Assembly (NCBI RefSeq): GCF_014174375.1
Contig: NZ_JABEQE010000005.1
Span: 62,001-126,000, forward strand
Direction of reading: 5' to 3'
DNA length: 64,000 bases
Source: Gluconacetobacter asukensis
Lineage (GTDB): Bacteria > Pseudomonadota > Alphaproteobacteria > Acetobacterales > Acetobacteraceae
Both the position numbers and the translations under genes were made by a program. How positions within the stretch are numbered: position 1 is the stretch's first letter; every line of letters begins with the position of its first letter. The notes under the pieces are model-generated. The model was not told where the DNA came from. It made no database searches and saw nothing but the letters and a program-made list of their open reading frames with translations. This document shows, piece by piece, positions 19,584-28,062 of this stretch.

Positions 19584-20822
19584 TTAAAGCTGGAGGAAGG
19601 CGAAGGTCGTGGGGCTGCCGACGGCGGTGAAATGCCAGGTGAAATCCAGCGCGCCGGTTTCGGGGTCGACACGGAACGACGTGACGGAATCGCTGCGCTG
19701 GTTGGCGCAGAACAGAAACGTGCCGGACGGGTCGAACATCATGGCCCGCCCGTAATCCGCATGCATCCAGACTTCGTCGATCAGGGTCAGCAATCCATCG
19801 GCGCCGACACGGAAGACGGCCAGGGAATCCCCCAGCCTGTTCGATGCATAGATATACCGGCCGTTGGGTGACAGCAGGATTCCCGCCGCCAGCGTGCTGC
19901 CCTGGAAATAGGAGGTGACGGTGCTGACCCGCTGCTGCGGGGTGATCGTGCCGGTCGTGGGATCGAACGCCGCCACGACAATTTTGGAATCCTGTTCGCA
20001 CAGGATGTAGAGCGTCCGCCCATCGTGGCTGAAGGAGAAATGACGCGGTGCCGATCCGGGCATCAGCGAGAGGAAAGGTTTCGCGGCGGGTTTGAGCTTG
20101 CCCGTCGCCAGATCCAGCGTCCAGACATAGACCCGGTCCAGCCCGGCGTCGCAGGCCAGGACGAAATTCCCCGACTGGTCACTGGCCACCATATGCACAT
20201 GCGGCCCGGAATGGTCGCTGACCGCGAAATTGCCCGGCGGATTGTCCTGTGCCCGTTCCGGCATGCGCGGGCCGGAATTCTGCACGATGTCCGTCGGTTC
20301 GCCCAGGCTGCCATCCGGCCGGATGGGCAGGACGCCCACGCTGCCACCGACATAATTGGCCACCAGGACATATTGCCCGGAATGATGGACGCTGAGATGG
20401 CACGGCACCGCCCCGCCCGACGACACGACACTCAGCCGGGTCAGTTCGCCCGACAGCCGGTCGACCGCAAACGCGGTGACGCTGCCGTCATGCTTGCCGT
20501 TGAAATCGTCGATCTCGCTCAGCGCGTACAGGAAGCGATGGTCGGCCGACAGGGTAATGAAGGACGGGCTGGCGATATCCGTGAAGGTCGAAACCGGTGC
20601 CAGCGCGCCGGTCGTCGGGTTCATCTCGAAGAGCGCGATGCCCTGCCCATTCCCCGCCCCCCCGGGCGGCGCATGTTTGTTGTAGCCGCCAATATAGCAC
20701 AATGTCCGCGCCCGGGCCGGGATCGCGGCCCGGGCAGGCCATGATGCGGCAAGGGGAATGCCCGACGCGGCCAGCCCGGTCAGCAGGGCGCGTCGTGAGA
20801 GGAGTGGGTTCATATCGCTCAC
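19584..20822 (-). CDS. Exported beta-propeller, lactonase (YbhE-type) family
   Basis: A 412-residue protein with a twin-arginine-like leader (LLSRRALLTGLAASG, cleavage likely after ARA near residue 33). Seven repeating blade-like units follow, for example ITLSADHRFLYALSEIDDF, HLSVHHSGQYVLVANYVGG and ILLSPNGRYIYASNRLGDS. This matches the lactonase/6-phosphogluconolactonase beta-propeller family. Export makes a role in cytosolic pentose-phosphate metabolism unlikely; a periplasmic lactone hydrolase would suit a bacterium that oxidises sugars in the periplasm, but this is inference. Confidence 0.87.
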   Translation of the reverse strand: MSDMNPLLSRRALLTGLAASGIPLAASWPARAAIPARARTLCYIGGYNKHAPPGGAGNGQGIALFEMNPTTGALAPVSTFTDIASPSFITLSADHRFLYALSEIDDFNGKHDGSVTAFAVDRLSGELTRLSVVSSGGAVPCHLSVHHSGQYVLVANYVGGSVGVLPIRPDGSLGEPTDIVQNSGPRMPERAQDNPPGNFAVSDHSGPHVHMVASDQSGNFVLACDAGLDRVYVWTLDLATGKLKPAAKPFLSLMPGSAPRHFSFSHDGRTLYILCEQDSKIVVAAFDPTTGTITPQQRVSTVTSYFQGSTLAAGILLSPNGRYIYASNRLGDSLAVFRVGADGLLTLIDEVWMHADYGRAMMFDPSGTFLFCANQRSDSVTSFRVDPETGALDFTWHFTAVGSPTTFAFLQL

Positions 20823-20846
20823 GAATTCCGTTGAGAAAGAGACGGT

Positions 20847-21368
20847 TCACGGCATCTGGCAGCGCGCTCCGATCGTGCCGCCATAGCGTGTCCAGGTGTG
20901 GGTTTCGCCAAACAGAGGAATGCCCACATAGCCCCTGAGTTTCAGCACACCATCGCGCGGCGACCAGATCTGCGCCTGGTAGACCTTCCCGCTATCGGGA
21001 TCGAGGATATGCCCGTTCCAGCGCCCGGCATCGTCCGAATCGGGAACGAATCCGGTCAGCATCAGCAGGCCGCATTCCGATGTCCCGTCCTTGGCCTTCG
21101 GAATCTCGCCCGTATAGCGCATGCCGACCAGCCGGCCGCACAGTTCGCCACCACAGGGCTTGATCTCGAAGACACCGTCATGCTCCCGCGTTTCCCATTG
21201 CCCGAGCACGGGCGACGCGTCGCGCGCGGCGGTAACCTCCGCCGCGCCCGCCGGCCGCGGATTCGCCGCCAGAAGGGCCAGCCCCCCCAGGGCAGCCAAC
21301 AGCCGCACATGACGCCGCCCTTGCGGGAATGGGATCATGCCGGCCCATCGGCTTGTTCTGTCGTGCAT
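20847..21368 (-). CDS. Exported DUF2147-family protein
   Basis: A 173-residue protein with a basic start and a hydrophobic leader (about residues 22-40, AGAAE cleavage region). The mature domain is DUF2147: VLGQWETREHDGVFEIKPCG, CGRLVGMRYTG, WNGHILDPDSGKVYQAQIW and LKLRGYVGIPLFGETHTW. I start it at 21368, where AAGGTGG is well placed. It lies 24 bp upstream of the lactonase-like gene on the same strand, so the two are probably co-transcribed. Function is unknown in the family. Confidence 0.9.
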   Translation of the reverse strand: MHDRTSRWAGMIPFPQGRRHVRLLAALGGLALLAANPRPAGAAEVTAARDASPVLGQWETREHDGVFEIKPCGGELCGRLVGMRYTGEIPKAKDGTSECGLLMLTGFVPDSDDAGRWNGHILDPDSGKVYQAQIWSPRDGVLKLRGYVGIPLFGETHTWTRYGGTIGARCQMP

Positions 21369-21420
21369 GCGTTCCACCTTGCTTCCGGCCCCCGGCTCCG
21401 GTCCCCGTCCCTGCGTGCGA

Positions 21421-21861
21421 TCAGCCGTCGGCACGCGGAACCCATGGTATGGCCATGATCTCGACCCCCTCATCGGCCAGGCGATCGCACTCTTCTTCCG
21501 ATGCCTGCCCGTAGATGCCGCGCTGTTCGGCATCCCCGTGATGGATCTTCAACGCTTCGTCGGCGAATTTATCGCCGACATTCTCGCATCGTTCCTCGAC
21601 ATACTGTCTCAGGCGCTGCATCGCGGCCATCATCGCGGCGGGAACGGCCGCCCCTGCCTCGGGGCGCGGCCGCTCTCCCTCCGGCACGCGGGCCGGCGCG
21701 GTCCGCACGGCCGGGGCCATCAGGGCACGCACGACATCGGACGTGCCGCATTGCGGACAGGACAGAAGGTTCCGGCGCGCCTGATCGTCGAATGCGGCAC
21801 TGCCGGGAAACCAGCCTTCGAATTCATGCCCCGCGTCGCAACGCAGCTGATAGCAGATCAC
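21421..21861 (-). CDS. DUF1178-family protein
   Basis: A 146-residue protein with the family's N-terminal motif MICYQLRCDAGHEFEGWF, then CPQCGTSDVVRALMAP, which together could bind a metal, a low-complexity Ala/Pro middle, and a conserved C-terminal block YVEERCENVGDKFADEALK, HHGDAEQRGIYGQAS. Function is not known. It is followed by the DUF2147 gene and preceded, 17 bp away, by grxC on the same strand. Confidence 0.93.
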   Translation of the reverse strand: MICYQLRCDAGHEFEGWFPGSAAFDDQARRNLLSCPQCGTSDVVRALMAPAVRTAPARVPEGERPRPEAGAAVPAAMMAAMQRLRQYVEERCENVGDKFADEALKIHHGDAEQRGIYGQASEEECDRLADEGVEIMAIPWVPRADG

Positions 21862-21878
21862 GCCCCCCCGGTGCCCCG

Positions 21879-22139
21879 TCAGGCCGCCCGCAGCAGCGGA
21901 TCGAGTTCGCCCCGCTGTTCCAGCGCCATCAAATCGTCGCAGCCGCCGATATGCTGCCCGTTGATGAAGATCTGCGGCACGGTTGTCCGGCCACCCGAAC
22001 GCTCCCTGGCCTCAAGCCGTTCTGCCGTGCCGTGCAGGGCCCGGATTTCGGTGAAATGCGCGCCCTTCTGCTGCAGCAGGCGCACGGCGCGAACGCAATA
22101 GGGGCAACCTGGCTGGGTATAGACTTCGATGCTGGGCAT
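21879..22139 (-). CDS. grxC: Glutaredoxin 3
   Basis: An 86-residue dithiol glutaredoxin with the active site Cys12-Pro-Tyr-Cys15, the cis-proline motif TTVPQIFINGQHIGGCDDL, and typical length. It reduces disulfides and mixed glutathione disulfides with glutathione, which glutathione reductase (encoded at 54.6-56 kb) regenerates. The start at 22139 is chosen over an in-frame codon at 22187 because the fold begins at PSIEVYT. It is 17 bp from the DUF1178 gene. Confidence 0.96.
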   Translation of the reverse strand: MPSIEVYTQPGCPYCVRAVRLLQQKGAHFTEIRALHGTAERLEARERSGGRTTVPQIFINGQHIGGCDDLMALEQRGELDPLLRAA

Positions 22140-22208
22140 GCCGCTCCTCGAACAGGGAAAGTAACCGATTTTGAAGACATAGCGCATTTGTGCCCTGGCA
22201 CTATACCG

Positions 22209-22967
22209 TTACCCGACAGATGCCCTCCAACCATTCGCGTCGGTCCGCGCCGGGTCCGGCGCGCGGGCGGCAACCAGCACGTCCACCGATGCCGCGCCGG
22301 CCGCCAGCACGGCCCGCGCGCAGGCGCCCAACGTCGCCCCCGTCGTCATCACGTCATCGATCAGGACGATCTGCCGGCCGGCAAGAGCATCCCGGCGCGA
22401 CGGCCGCACGGCAATCGCCCCCTGCAATATCTCCTGCCGCGCGCCCGCTCCCAGCCGCGCCAGCGCGGGCGTCTTTCGCACGCGGACCAGCGCATCCGGC
22501 AGAACCGACAGGTGCGCGATCCGGCCGATCGCCGCCGCCAGCAGCCCGGCCTGGTTGTAGCGGCGGCGGAACAGGCGGCCCCTGTGCAGCGGCACCGGCA
22601 CCAGCAGATCGGCCTCACACAGCAGGTCGCGACCAGCACGCACCATATGCCGCGCCAGCAAGGGGGCCAGATCGGTGCGATCGGCGTATTTCAGGCGCAG
22701 GATCAGGGGGCGCGACCACTCGTCATAGCTCAGCGCCGCCCGGCCCGATCGCCACGGCGGAGGCGTATCGAGGCACGGGGCGCAGACGCGGCCCGCGCCA
22801 CCGGGGGCCGATGCTGCGAAGGGCTGGCCGCATCGCGCGCAGCATGGGTCGGCAATGAAGCGCATCGAGCGGAAGCAGTCCGCGCACAACAGGCCAGCGC
22901 GGTCGACCGGCTGGTGACAGGCCAGACAATCGGGCGGCAGGAGAAGGTCGAACACACGCCCGGCCAT
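22209..22967 (-). CDS. comF: ComF-family protein with phosphoribosyltransferase domain
   Basis: A 252-residue protein. The N-terminal part holds a four-cysteine zinc-ribbon-like arrangement (PPDCLACHQP and LCADC, then CCARCGQP and CAPCLD). The C-terminal part is a type I phosphoribosyltransferase with the PRPP loop IVLIDDVMTTGATLGAC. Homologues act in natural DNA uptake in some bacteria, and the enzymatic activity is unclear. An ATG at 23042 would add 25 residues without homology; I prefer 22967. It is divergent from a methyltransferase gene. Confidence 0.88.
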   Translation of the reverse strand: MAGRVFDLLLPPDCLACHQPVDRAGLLCADCFRSMRFIADPCCARCGQPFAASAPGGAGRVCAPCLDTPPPWRSGRAALSYDEWSRPLILRLKYADRTDLAPLLARHMVRAGRDLLCEADLLVPVPLHRGRLFRRRYNQAGLLAAAIGRIAHLSVLPDALVRVRKTPALARLGAGARQEILQGAIAVRPSRRDALAGRQIVLIDDVMTTGATLGACARAVLAAGAASVDVLVAARAPDPARTDANGWRASVG

Positions 22968-23080
22968 GCGCCGTGGCAGGCCGCCTGCCCCGCCCCGTCC
23001 TGATCGGGTTTCCCCCGTATCGCCTATCGTGCCAACCATCACGCAAAGGTGCCATTGGCATCGCCGATCCGGAAGGGCAC

Positions 23081-23953
23081 ATGCACCCCATGAACGATCC
23101 CGTGATTTTCGACCGTGCCGCCGTGCGCCGTCACCGCGATCGCGCCGCCCCGCTGGTGCACAGGGTGGCCCCCGTCCTGCAGGAAGTCGCCGACAGGCTG
23201 CTGGACCGGCTGGACGACACGACCTACCGCTTCAGCGCGGCGCTGGACATCGGCGGCCGTGGTGTGGTGGGGCCCCAACTGCGCGCATGCGGGATCGACA
23301 GCGTCGTGTCGTGCGACCTCTCCCCCAAAATGGCGCGGGTGAACGGCGGAACGGTCCTGTGCGCGGACGAGGAATGGCTGCCCTTCGGCCCAGGCACCTT
23401 CGACCTGGTCGTCGCCAACCTGTCCCTGCACTGGGTCAACGACCTGCCCGGCGCGCTGGCGCAGATCCGCCACGCGCTGAAGCCCGACGGGCTGTTCCTG
23501 GCCAGCATCCCCGTCCTGCCTACCCTGGGAGAGTTGCGCCGCGCCCTGACCGAGGCCGAATGCGCGCTGACCGGCGGCGCCGCACCAAGGGTCTCCCCCT
23601 TCCCGGACCTGAGGGACTGCGCATCCCTGCTACAGCGCGCGGGCTTCGCCCTGCCGGTCGCGGATGTGGAAACGCTGACCCTGGCCTATCGGTCATCGAT
23701 GGCCCTGCTGCGCGACCTGCGCGCAGCAGGCGAGACCAATGCCCTGAGACTGCGCAGCCGGCAGGTTCCACGCCCCGAACTGTTTCCCGCCGCCCTCGCC
23801 AGCCTGACACCGGAGGCCGACGATGCCCATCTGTCCGTCCCGCTGCGCGTGGCGATCATGACCGGCTGGGCCCCGGCAAACAGCCAGCCCCAGCCCCTGC
23901 AGCCCGGCGCCTTTTCGATATCGCTTGAGGATGCGATAAAGAAAATGGAATAA
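23081..23953 (+). CDS. BioC/NDUFAF5-like SAM-dependent methyltransferase
   Basis: A 290-residue methyltransferase. It shows an early basic helix AVRRHRDRAAPLV, a variant SAM motif ALDIGGRGVVGPQL, the acidic loop VSCDLSPKMAR, and DLVVANLSLHWVNDLPGAL, which is close to NDUFAF5 and BioC families. A true BioC is already fused to BioD at 4.7-6.1 kb, so this copy probably has another substrate; alphaproteobacterial relatives of NDUFAF5 act on proteins. The glycine-rich SAM motif is shorter than usual. GGAAGGGC precedes the ATG. Confidence 0.85.
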   Translation: MHPMNDPVIFDRAAVRRHRDRAAPLVHRVAPVLQEVADRLLDRLDDTTYRFSAALDIGGRGVVGPQLRACGIDSVVSCDLSPKMARVNGGTVLCADEEWLPFGPGTFDLVVANLSLHWVNDLPGALAQIRHALKPDGLFLASIPVLPTLGELRRALTEAECALTGGAAPRVSPFPDLRDCASLLQRAGFALPVADVETLTLAYRSSMALLRDLRAAGETNALRLRSRQVPRPELFPAALASLTPEADDAHLSVPLRVAIMTGWAPANSQPQPLQPGAFSISLEDAIKKME

Positions 23954-23980
23954 TCCATTGAATATAAAAAATAACTGAAG

Positions 23981-24006
23981 CCGATTGGAGGCATGTCTCC
24001 AATCGG
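23981..24006. terminator. Terminator of moaA
   Basis: A perfect 10-bp stem (CCGATTGGAG/CTCCAATCGG) begins 1 bp after the moaA stop. On the minus strand it is followed by CTTCAGTTATTTTTT. It lies between convergent genes. Confidence 0.85.
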
Positions 24007-24007
24007 A

Positions 24008-25024
24008 CTAACCGCCGGTCACGCTCATATGCCGGCGTATGGCGGCAGGGTCGTCCACCCGCCGTCCGATGACGAAATCATGCCCCTTCGGCTTGCGCAG
24101 GATGGCCGACTGCACCAGGCGCAGCAGGTCGGCATCACTGGCCCCGTCCCGCAGGGGCTGCCGCAGGTCCGTTGCCCCTTCATTTCCCAGGCACGGATAG
24201 AGCTGCCCGGTGCAGGACAGCCGCACGCGGTTGCAGCTTTCACAGAAATTATGGGTCATCGGGGTGATCAGCCCCAGCCTGCGCCCGGTCTCCCGCACCC
24301 GCAGGTAGCGCGCCGGCCCTCCCGTACGCTCAGCCAGCGGCTCCAGCGTCCAGCGCCGCGACAGGTCGGCGCGCACGCTGGACAATGGCAGGTACCGATC
24401 GGACCGGTCTTCGCCCGTCTCGCCCATCGGCATGGTCTCGATCAGGCACAGATCGGCGCCGATTTCGCCGCACCATGCCAGCAGCGTGTCGAATTCGTCG
24501 TCATTCACCCCGGCCATTGCCACCGTATTGATGCGGATCGCCAGTCCCGCCGCCCGAGCGGCGCGAACACCTGCCAGGGTCTGATCGAGATTGCCGCGCC
24601 GGGTGATGCGATGAAATTTTTCAGAATCAAGCGAATCCAAGCTGATATTGACACGCCGTACACCCGACCGGGCCAGCATGTCGGCATGCTCCGCCAGCCG
24701 CGACCCGTTGGTCGTTACGGTCAGTTCGTCCAGATGGCCGTCCTCGCCCGTCCGGTTCAGCCATTGCCCCATCGTCTGGAAAAAACTGCCGATATCCCGC
24801 CTTACCAGCGGCTCGCCTCCGGTGACGCGCAGCCGCGTCACGCCGCTGCGGATGAAGGCAGCACAGAGCCGCTCCAGTTCCGCATAGGTCAGGATTTCGG
24901 CCTTGGGCAGAAACGACATAGTTTCCGCCATGCAGTACACGCAGCGCATGTCGCACCGGTCGGTGACGGAAACCCGCAGATAGGTGACAGTCCGGCCGAG
25001 GGAATCGAGGAACGGCGTACCCAT
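24008..25024 (-). CDS. moaA: GTP 3',8-cyclase MoaA
   Basis: A 338-residue radical-SAM enzyme that performs the first step of molybdenum cofactor synthesis. The SAM cluster ligands are Cys24, Cys28 and Cys31 (TDRCDMRCVYC). The C-terminal cluster shows NFCESCNRVRLSCTG, and the chain ends in the Gly-Gly pair needed for activity. Also visible are RVTGGEPLVRRDI and VNISLDSLDSEKF. A DUF3553 gene ends 9 bp upstream on the same strand, so both share a transcript. moeA is elsewhere in the window. Confidence 0.97.
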   Translation of the reverse strand: MGTPFLDSLGRTVTYLRVSVTDRCDMRCVYCMAETMSFLPKAEILTYAELERLCAAFIRSGVTRLRVTGGEPLVRRDIGSFFQTMGQWLNRTGEDGHLDELTVTTNGSRLAEHADMLARSGVRRVNISLDSLDSEKFHRITRRGNLDQTLAGVRAARAAGLAIRINTVAMAGVNDDEFDTLLAWCGEIGADLCLIETMPMGETGEDRSDRYLPLSSVRADLSRRWTLEPLAERTGGPARYLRVRETGRRLGLITPMTHNFCESCNRVRLSCTGQLYPCLGNEGATDLRQPLRDGASDADLLRLVQSAILRKPKGHDFVIGRRVDDPAAIRRHMSVTGG

Positions 25025-25033
25025 GCCAACCCT

Positions 25034-25219
25034 TCAGGAAATAACCGTCAGCATGACGACCGACGCATCGATCAGCACCTTGCCCTGATCCTCGAAATTG
25101 ACCGTAACCCGATGGGCAATGGCCGACTGCACCTGGCCCACTCCCCATTCCGGATGATCCGGATGGCGAACGAACTGCCCCGGCTCCAGAAACGAACGAA
25201 AAGGCAGCGCATCGGTCAC
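25034..25219 (-). CDS. DUF3553-family small protein
   Basis: A 61-residue protein with the full DUF3553 pattern: FLEPGQFVRHPDHPEWGVGQ followed by VQSAIAHRVTVNFEDQGKVL. The motif resembles the small CarD/UvrD-tail type beta domain that contacts other proteins, which is a family-level comparison and not proof. It is 9 bp upstream of moaA. Function is unknown. Confidence 0.9.
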   Translation of the reverse strand: MTDALPFRSFLEPGQFVRHPDHPEWGVGQVQSAIAHRVTVNFEDQGKVLIDASVVMLTVIS

Positions 25220-25301
25220 GCGACATAAGCCTCCGAAAACCGGCTACCAGGCACGTTACCAGCCTGCGCCGAGATATTCAAAGGCCGGAGGCCCGTCCCA
25301 C

Positions 25302-26708
25302 TCAGTGTCCTTCACCCGCGAAATCGGGCGCTGCCACGCCTGCGCGTTCCAGTTGCGCGGTCAGGACTGCCTTCAGCCGCTCCAGCCCCTCCTGGCTCGC
25401 GCTTTCCGCCCGCGCCACCAGCATGGCCTGGGTATTGGAAGCCCGCAGCAGCCACCATCCATCCACGCTGTTCACCCGCACGCCGTCAATCGTCGACATG
25501 TCGGCGCCCTCTTCAGCCAACCGCGCCGCAACATCCTCGATCACCGAAAATTTGCGGGCGTCGGGGCAGTCGAAACGCAGCTCCGGCGTGCTGACCATCC
25601 TGGGCAGCGCCTCGCGCGCCGCAGACAGCGTCGTTTCCATCCGGGCCACCATTCCCAGCACGCGAACCGCCGCATACAGCGCATCGTCGAACCCGAACCA
25701 TCTGTCGGCAAAGAAGAAATGACCCGACATCTCGCCAGCCAGGGGCGCGCCGGTTTCCATCATCCTGGACTTGATGGGCGAATGGCCGCTGCGCCACATC
25801 AGCGGCTGCCCACCTGCCCTGCCCACCTCGTCAAACAGAACCTGACTGGCCTTTACATCGGCAATGACCGTGCTGCCCGGCCGGGCACGCAGCACATCGC
25901 GCGCCAGAAGCACCAGAAGCTGGTCACTCCACAGGATCTCGCCCCTGTCGTCCACCACCCCGATCCGGTCGGCGTCGCCATCGAAGGCAATGCCGATATC
26001 GGCACCCGTATCGTGCACGGTGGCGATCAATTGGGCAAGGTTCCGCGGAATGGTCGGGTCCGGATGATGGGCCGGAAAGCGGCCGTCGATCGCTCCGTTC
26101 AGGATCGTATGCTCGCCGGGGATATGCCGCACCAGTTCCGCCAGGACCTCGCCGGCGGCGCCATTGCCATTGTCCCAGACGATTTTCAGCCGGCGCGCGC
26201 CGCCATCCCAGTCCCGCGCCAGACGCGCGACATAGGCCTGCCGAATATCGACATCCCGCATGCTGCCGGCACGCTCGGGCACCACGTCGCCACGTGCCGC
26301 GAGATCCCCCAATTCCCTGATGCGCGGGCCGAAGAAAGGCTGGCCCGCCAGTATCATCTTGAACCCGTTGTGATCGGGCGGATTATGGCTGCCGGTCACC
26401 ATGACCGCGCCGTCAGCCTCCATGACGGTCGATGCGAAATACAGCATCGGCGTCGGCCCGAGACCGACGCGCAGCACTTCAACACCCGAGGCGACAGCCC
26501 CGCTGACCAGGGCTGCCTCCAATTCGGGAGAGGATAGCCGGCCATCACAGCCGACCGCGACCGTCCGCCCGCCCCCGCGTGCCACCATGCTGCCGAACGT
26601 CCGCCCGATCGCATAGGCATCACGCGGATGCAGGGTCTTTCCGACGATTCCCCTGATATCGTATTCGCGCAGGCTCGTGGAATCGAAGCCGTGCGCGAAC
26701 GCCACCAT
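25302..26708 (-). CDS. Phosphomannomutase/phosphoglucomutase
   Basis: A 468-residue alpha-D-phosphohexomutase of the AlgC/ManB type. It starts with SLREYDIRGIVGKTL and has the phosphoserine loop TGSHNPP (Ser107), the metal-binding AFDGDADRIGVVDDRG, the sugar-binding GEMSGHFFF, and a C-terminal RASNTQAMLVARAES. It would interconvert mannose or glucose 1- and 6-phosphates. ATGA overlap with galU (upstream) shows translational coupling, which suggests a joint role in supplying UDP-glucose and other nucleotide sugars for envelope or exopolysaccharide synthesis. Confidence 0.94.
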   Translation of the reverse strand: MVAFAHGFDSTSLREYDIRGIVGKTLHPRDAYAIGRTFGSMVARGGGRTVAVGCDGRLSSPELEAALVSGAVASGVEVLRVGLGPTPMLYFASTVMEADGAVMVTGSHNPPDHNGFKMILAGQPFFGPRIRELGDLAARGDVVPERAGSMRDVDIRQAYVARLARDWDGGARRLKIVWDNGNGAAGEVLAELVRHIPGEHTILNGAIDGRFPAHHPDPTIPRNLAQLIATVHDTGADIGIAFDGDADRIGVVDDRGEILWSDQLLVLLARDVLRARPGSTVIADVKASQVLFDEVGRAGGQPLMWRSGHSPIKSRMMETGAPLAGEMSGHFFFADRWFGFDDALYAAVRVLGMVARMETTLSAAREALPRMVSTPELRFDCPDARKFSVIEDVAARLAEEGADMSTIDGVRVNSVDGWWLLRASNTQAMLVARAESASQEGLERLKAVLTAQLERAGVAAPDFAGEGH

Positions 26709-27583
26709 CACGCGCCGGTATAGTTCTTCAGGAACGCACGCACCGAATCGCCCAGATCGGGCCGATCGATCGACATGGCAATCTGCGCCTCCAGGTAACC
26801 CAGCTTGTTGCCGCAATCGAAACGCTGCCCCTCATAGCGCAGGCCATGGAAGGGAACATGCCCGATCACCTTGGCCATCGCATCGGTCAACTGCACTTCG
26901 CCGCCCGCGCCACGCTCCAGCTTGGCCAGATGCGTCATGACGTCGGCCGTCAGGACATAGCGCCCGATGATCGAAAGGTTGGACGGCGCTTCCTCGGGCT
27001 TGGGCTTCTCGACCAGTCCCGTCACCTCGACGATGCGGCCATCATCCTTGCCCGTCTTCAGGATACCGTAGCGGCTGGTATGCTCGCGCGGCACTTCGGT
27101 CACCGCGACGACGTTGCCGCCGGTCTGGTTATAGGCATCCACCAGCTGCTTCAGGCACGGCACATTGCTCTTGACCAGATCGTCGGGCAGCAGAATCGCA
27201 AACGGGTCGTCACCGATAAAGCTGCGCGCGCACCAGATCGCGTGACCCAGGCCCATTGGCTCCTGCTGGCGAACGGCAATCAGCGCGCCGGCGGCGATGC
27301 TGCTGGGCGCCAGCGCGTCCAGCGCTTCCTGCTTGTTGCGCTCGCGCAGCGTCGTTTCCAGCTCGAAAGCGACGTCGAAATAATCGATCAGCGAATCCTT
27401 GCCCCGGCCGGTAATCAGGCAGAATTCCTCGATACCGGCGGCGCGGGCCTCGTCGATGGCATACTGGATCAGCGGCTTGTCGACGACCGTCAGCATTTCC
27501 TTGGGCATGGCCTTGGTCGCCGGGAGGAAACGGGTGCCGAGACCGGCGACCGGAAGCACGGCTTTTCGCAAGGGTTTGATCAC
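26708..27583 (-). CDS. galU: UTP--glucose-1-phosphate uridylyltransferase
   Basis: A 291-residue nucleotidyltransferase making UDP-glucose. The signature is KAVLPVAGLGTRFLPATKAM followed by PKEMLTVVDKPLIQYAIDEA, with FAILLPDDLV and VTGLVEKPKPEEAPSNL later. I use the GTG start at 27583 (family start MIKPLRKAV, AAGGT upstream); an earlier GTG at 27634 would add 17 residues not seen in the family. The next gene, a phosphohexomutase, overlaps the stop. Confidence 0.95.
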   Translation of the reverse strand: MIKPLRKAVLPVAGLGTRFLPATKAMPKEMLTVVDKPLIQYAIDEARAAGIEEFCLITGRGKDSLIDYFDVAFELETTLRERNKQEALDALAPSSIAAGALIAVRQQEPMGLGHAIWCARSFIGDDPFAILLPDDLVKSNVPCLKQLVDAYNQTGGNVVAVTEVPREHTSRYGILKTGKDDGRIVEVTGLVEKPKPEEAPSNLSIIGRYVLTADVMTHLAKLERGAGGEVQLTDAMAKVIGHVPFHGLRYEGQRFDCGNKLGYLEAQIAMSIDRPDLGDSVRAFLKNYTGA

Positions 27584-27870
27584 AAGCGTTACCTTCGATC
27601 CATCGTTGAAATTCAGAGCGCGCGAACGCGTCACGAACGGTCGCAGCGCATGAAAACAACGACCGTGCTCGCATTTCGTTCTAACCGATAAACGGTAAAA
27701 AAAAATGACTTAAGTGAGGCAAAATAAGATGATGGGTCAGAAGGATGGCCCTCCCAGGCCTCTTCGGCCGGCCATCATGCCACATGAGATCGCCGTAAAA
27801 ACGGCACGCGCCGCCGGGCCACCGAAAGGGTGGAGGCAGTATTCCGTTTGTTCTGATTTTCGGCTGAGAG
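27584..27870. other. galU leader region with several small hairpins, no gene seen
   Basis: This AT-richer stretch between tRNA-Leu and galU holds an A9 tract near 27700, a stem GATGGCC/GGCCATC (27744-27776) closing an inner GGCC/GGCC stem, a GCCGT/ACGGC stem near 27792, and a CCACC/GGTGG stem near 27820. I find no convincing ORF. It could be the galU promoter and leader, or could encode a small RNA; nothing decides this. Confidence 0.45.
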
Positions 27871-27905
27871 CCAATCGCTGCCGGTCATGCCGGCATATCG
27901 ATTGG
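27871..27905 (-). terminator. Terminator hairpin at the tRNA-Leu 3' end
   Basis: CCAATCG at 27899-27905, which includes the encoded CCA end, pairs with CGATTGG's complement at 27871-27877 around an inner TGCCGG/CCGGCA stem. It directly follows the tRNA and may compete with, or follow, 3' processing. Confidence 0.65.
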
Positions 27906-27988
27906 TGCGGTCGAGAAGACTCGAACTTCCACGGGGTTGCCCCCACAAGCACCTCAAGCTTGCGCGTCTACCATTCCGCCACGACCGC
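27903..27988 (-). tRNA. tRNA-Leu (anticodon GAG)
   Basis: The minus strand folds as a type II tRNA. It has acceptor arms GCGGTCG and CGACCGC, D-arm GGCGGAATGGTAGACGC, a 7-base anticodon loop TTGAGGT inside stem CAAGC/GCTTG (GAG at 27953-27955), an extra arm TGGGGGCAACCCCG, and a T-arm around GTTCGAGTC. CCA is encoded. GAG reads CTC/CTT leucine codons. Confidence 0.97.
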
Positions 27989-28062
27989 ACCGTGACATCG
28001 GTTACCGCCTGAGCGATACCGTGTGACGGAAGGCCGTATAGACGATGCAGGTTCGAGGGGCA

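Noticed and set aside
27714-27995. A 93-codon plus-strand frame
   Set aside because: Its C-terminal half is read from the antisense of tRNA-Leu, a well-known cause of false protein calls.
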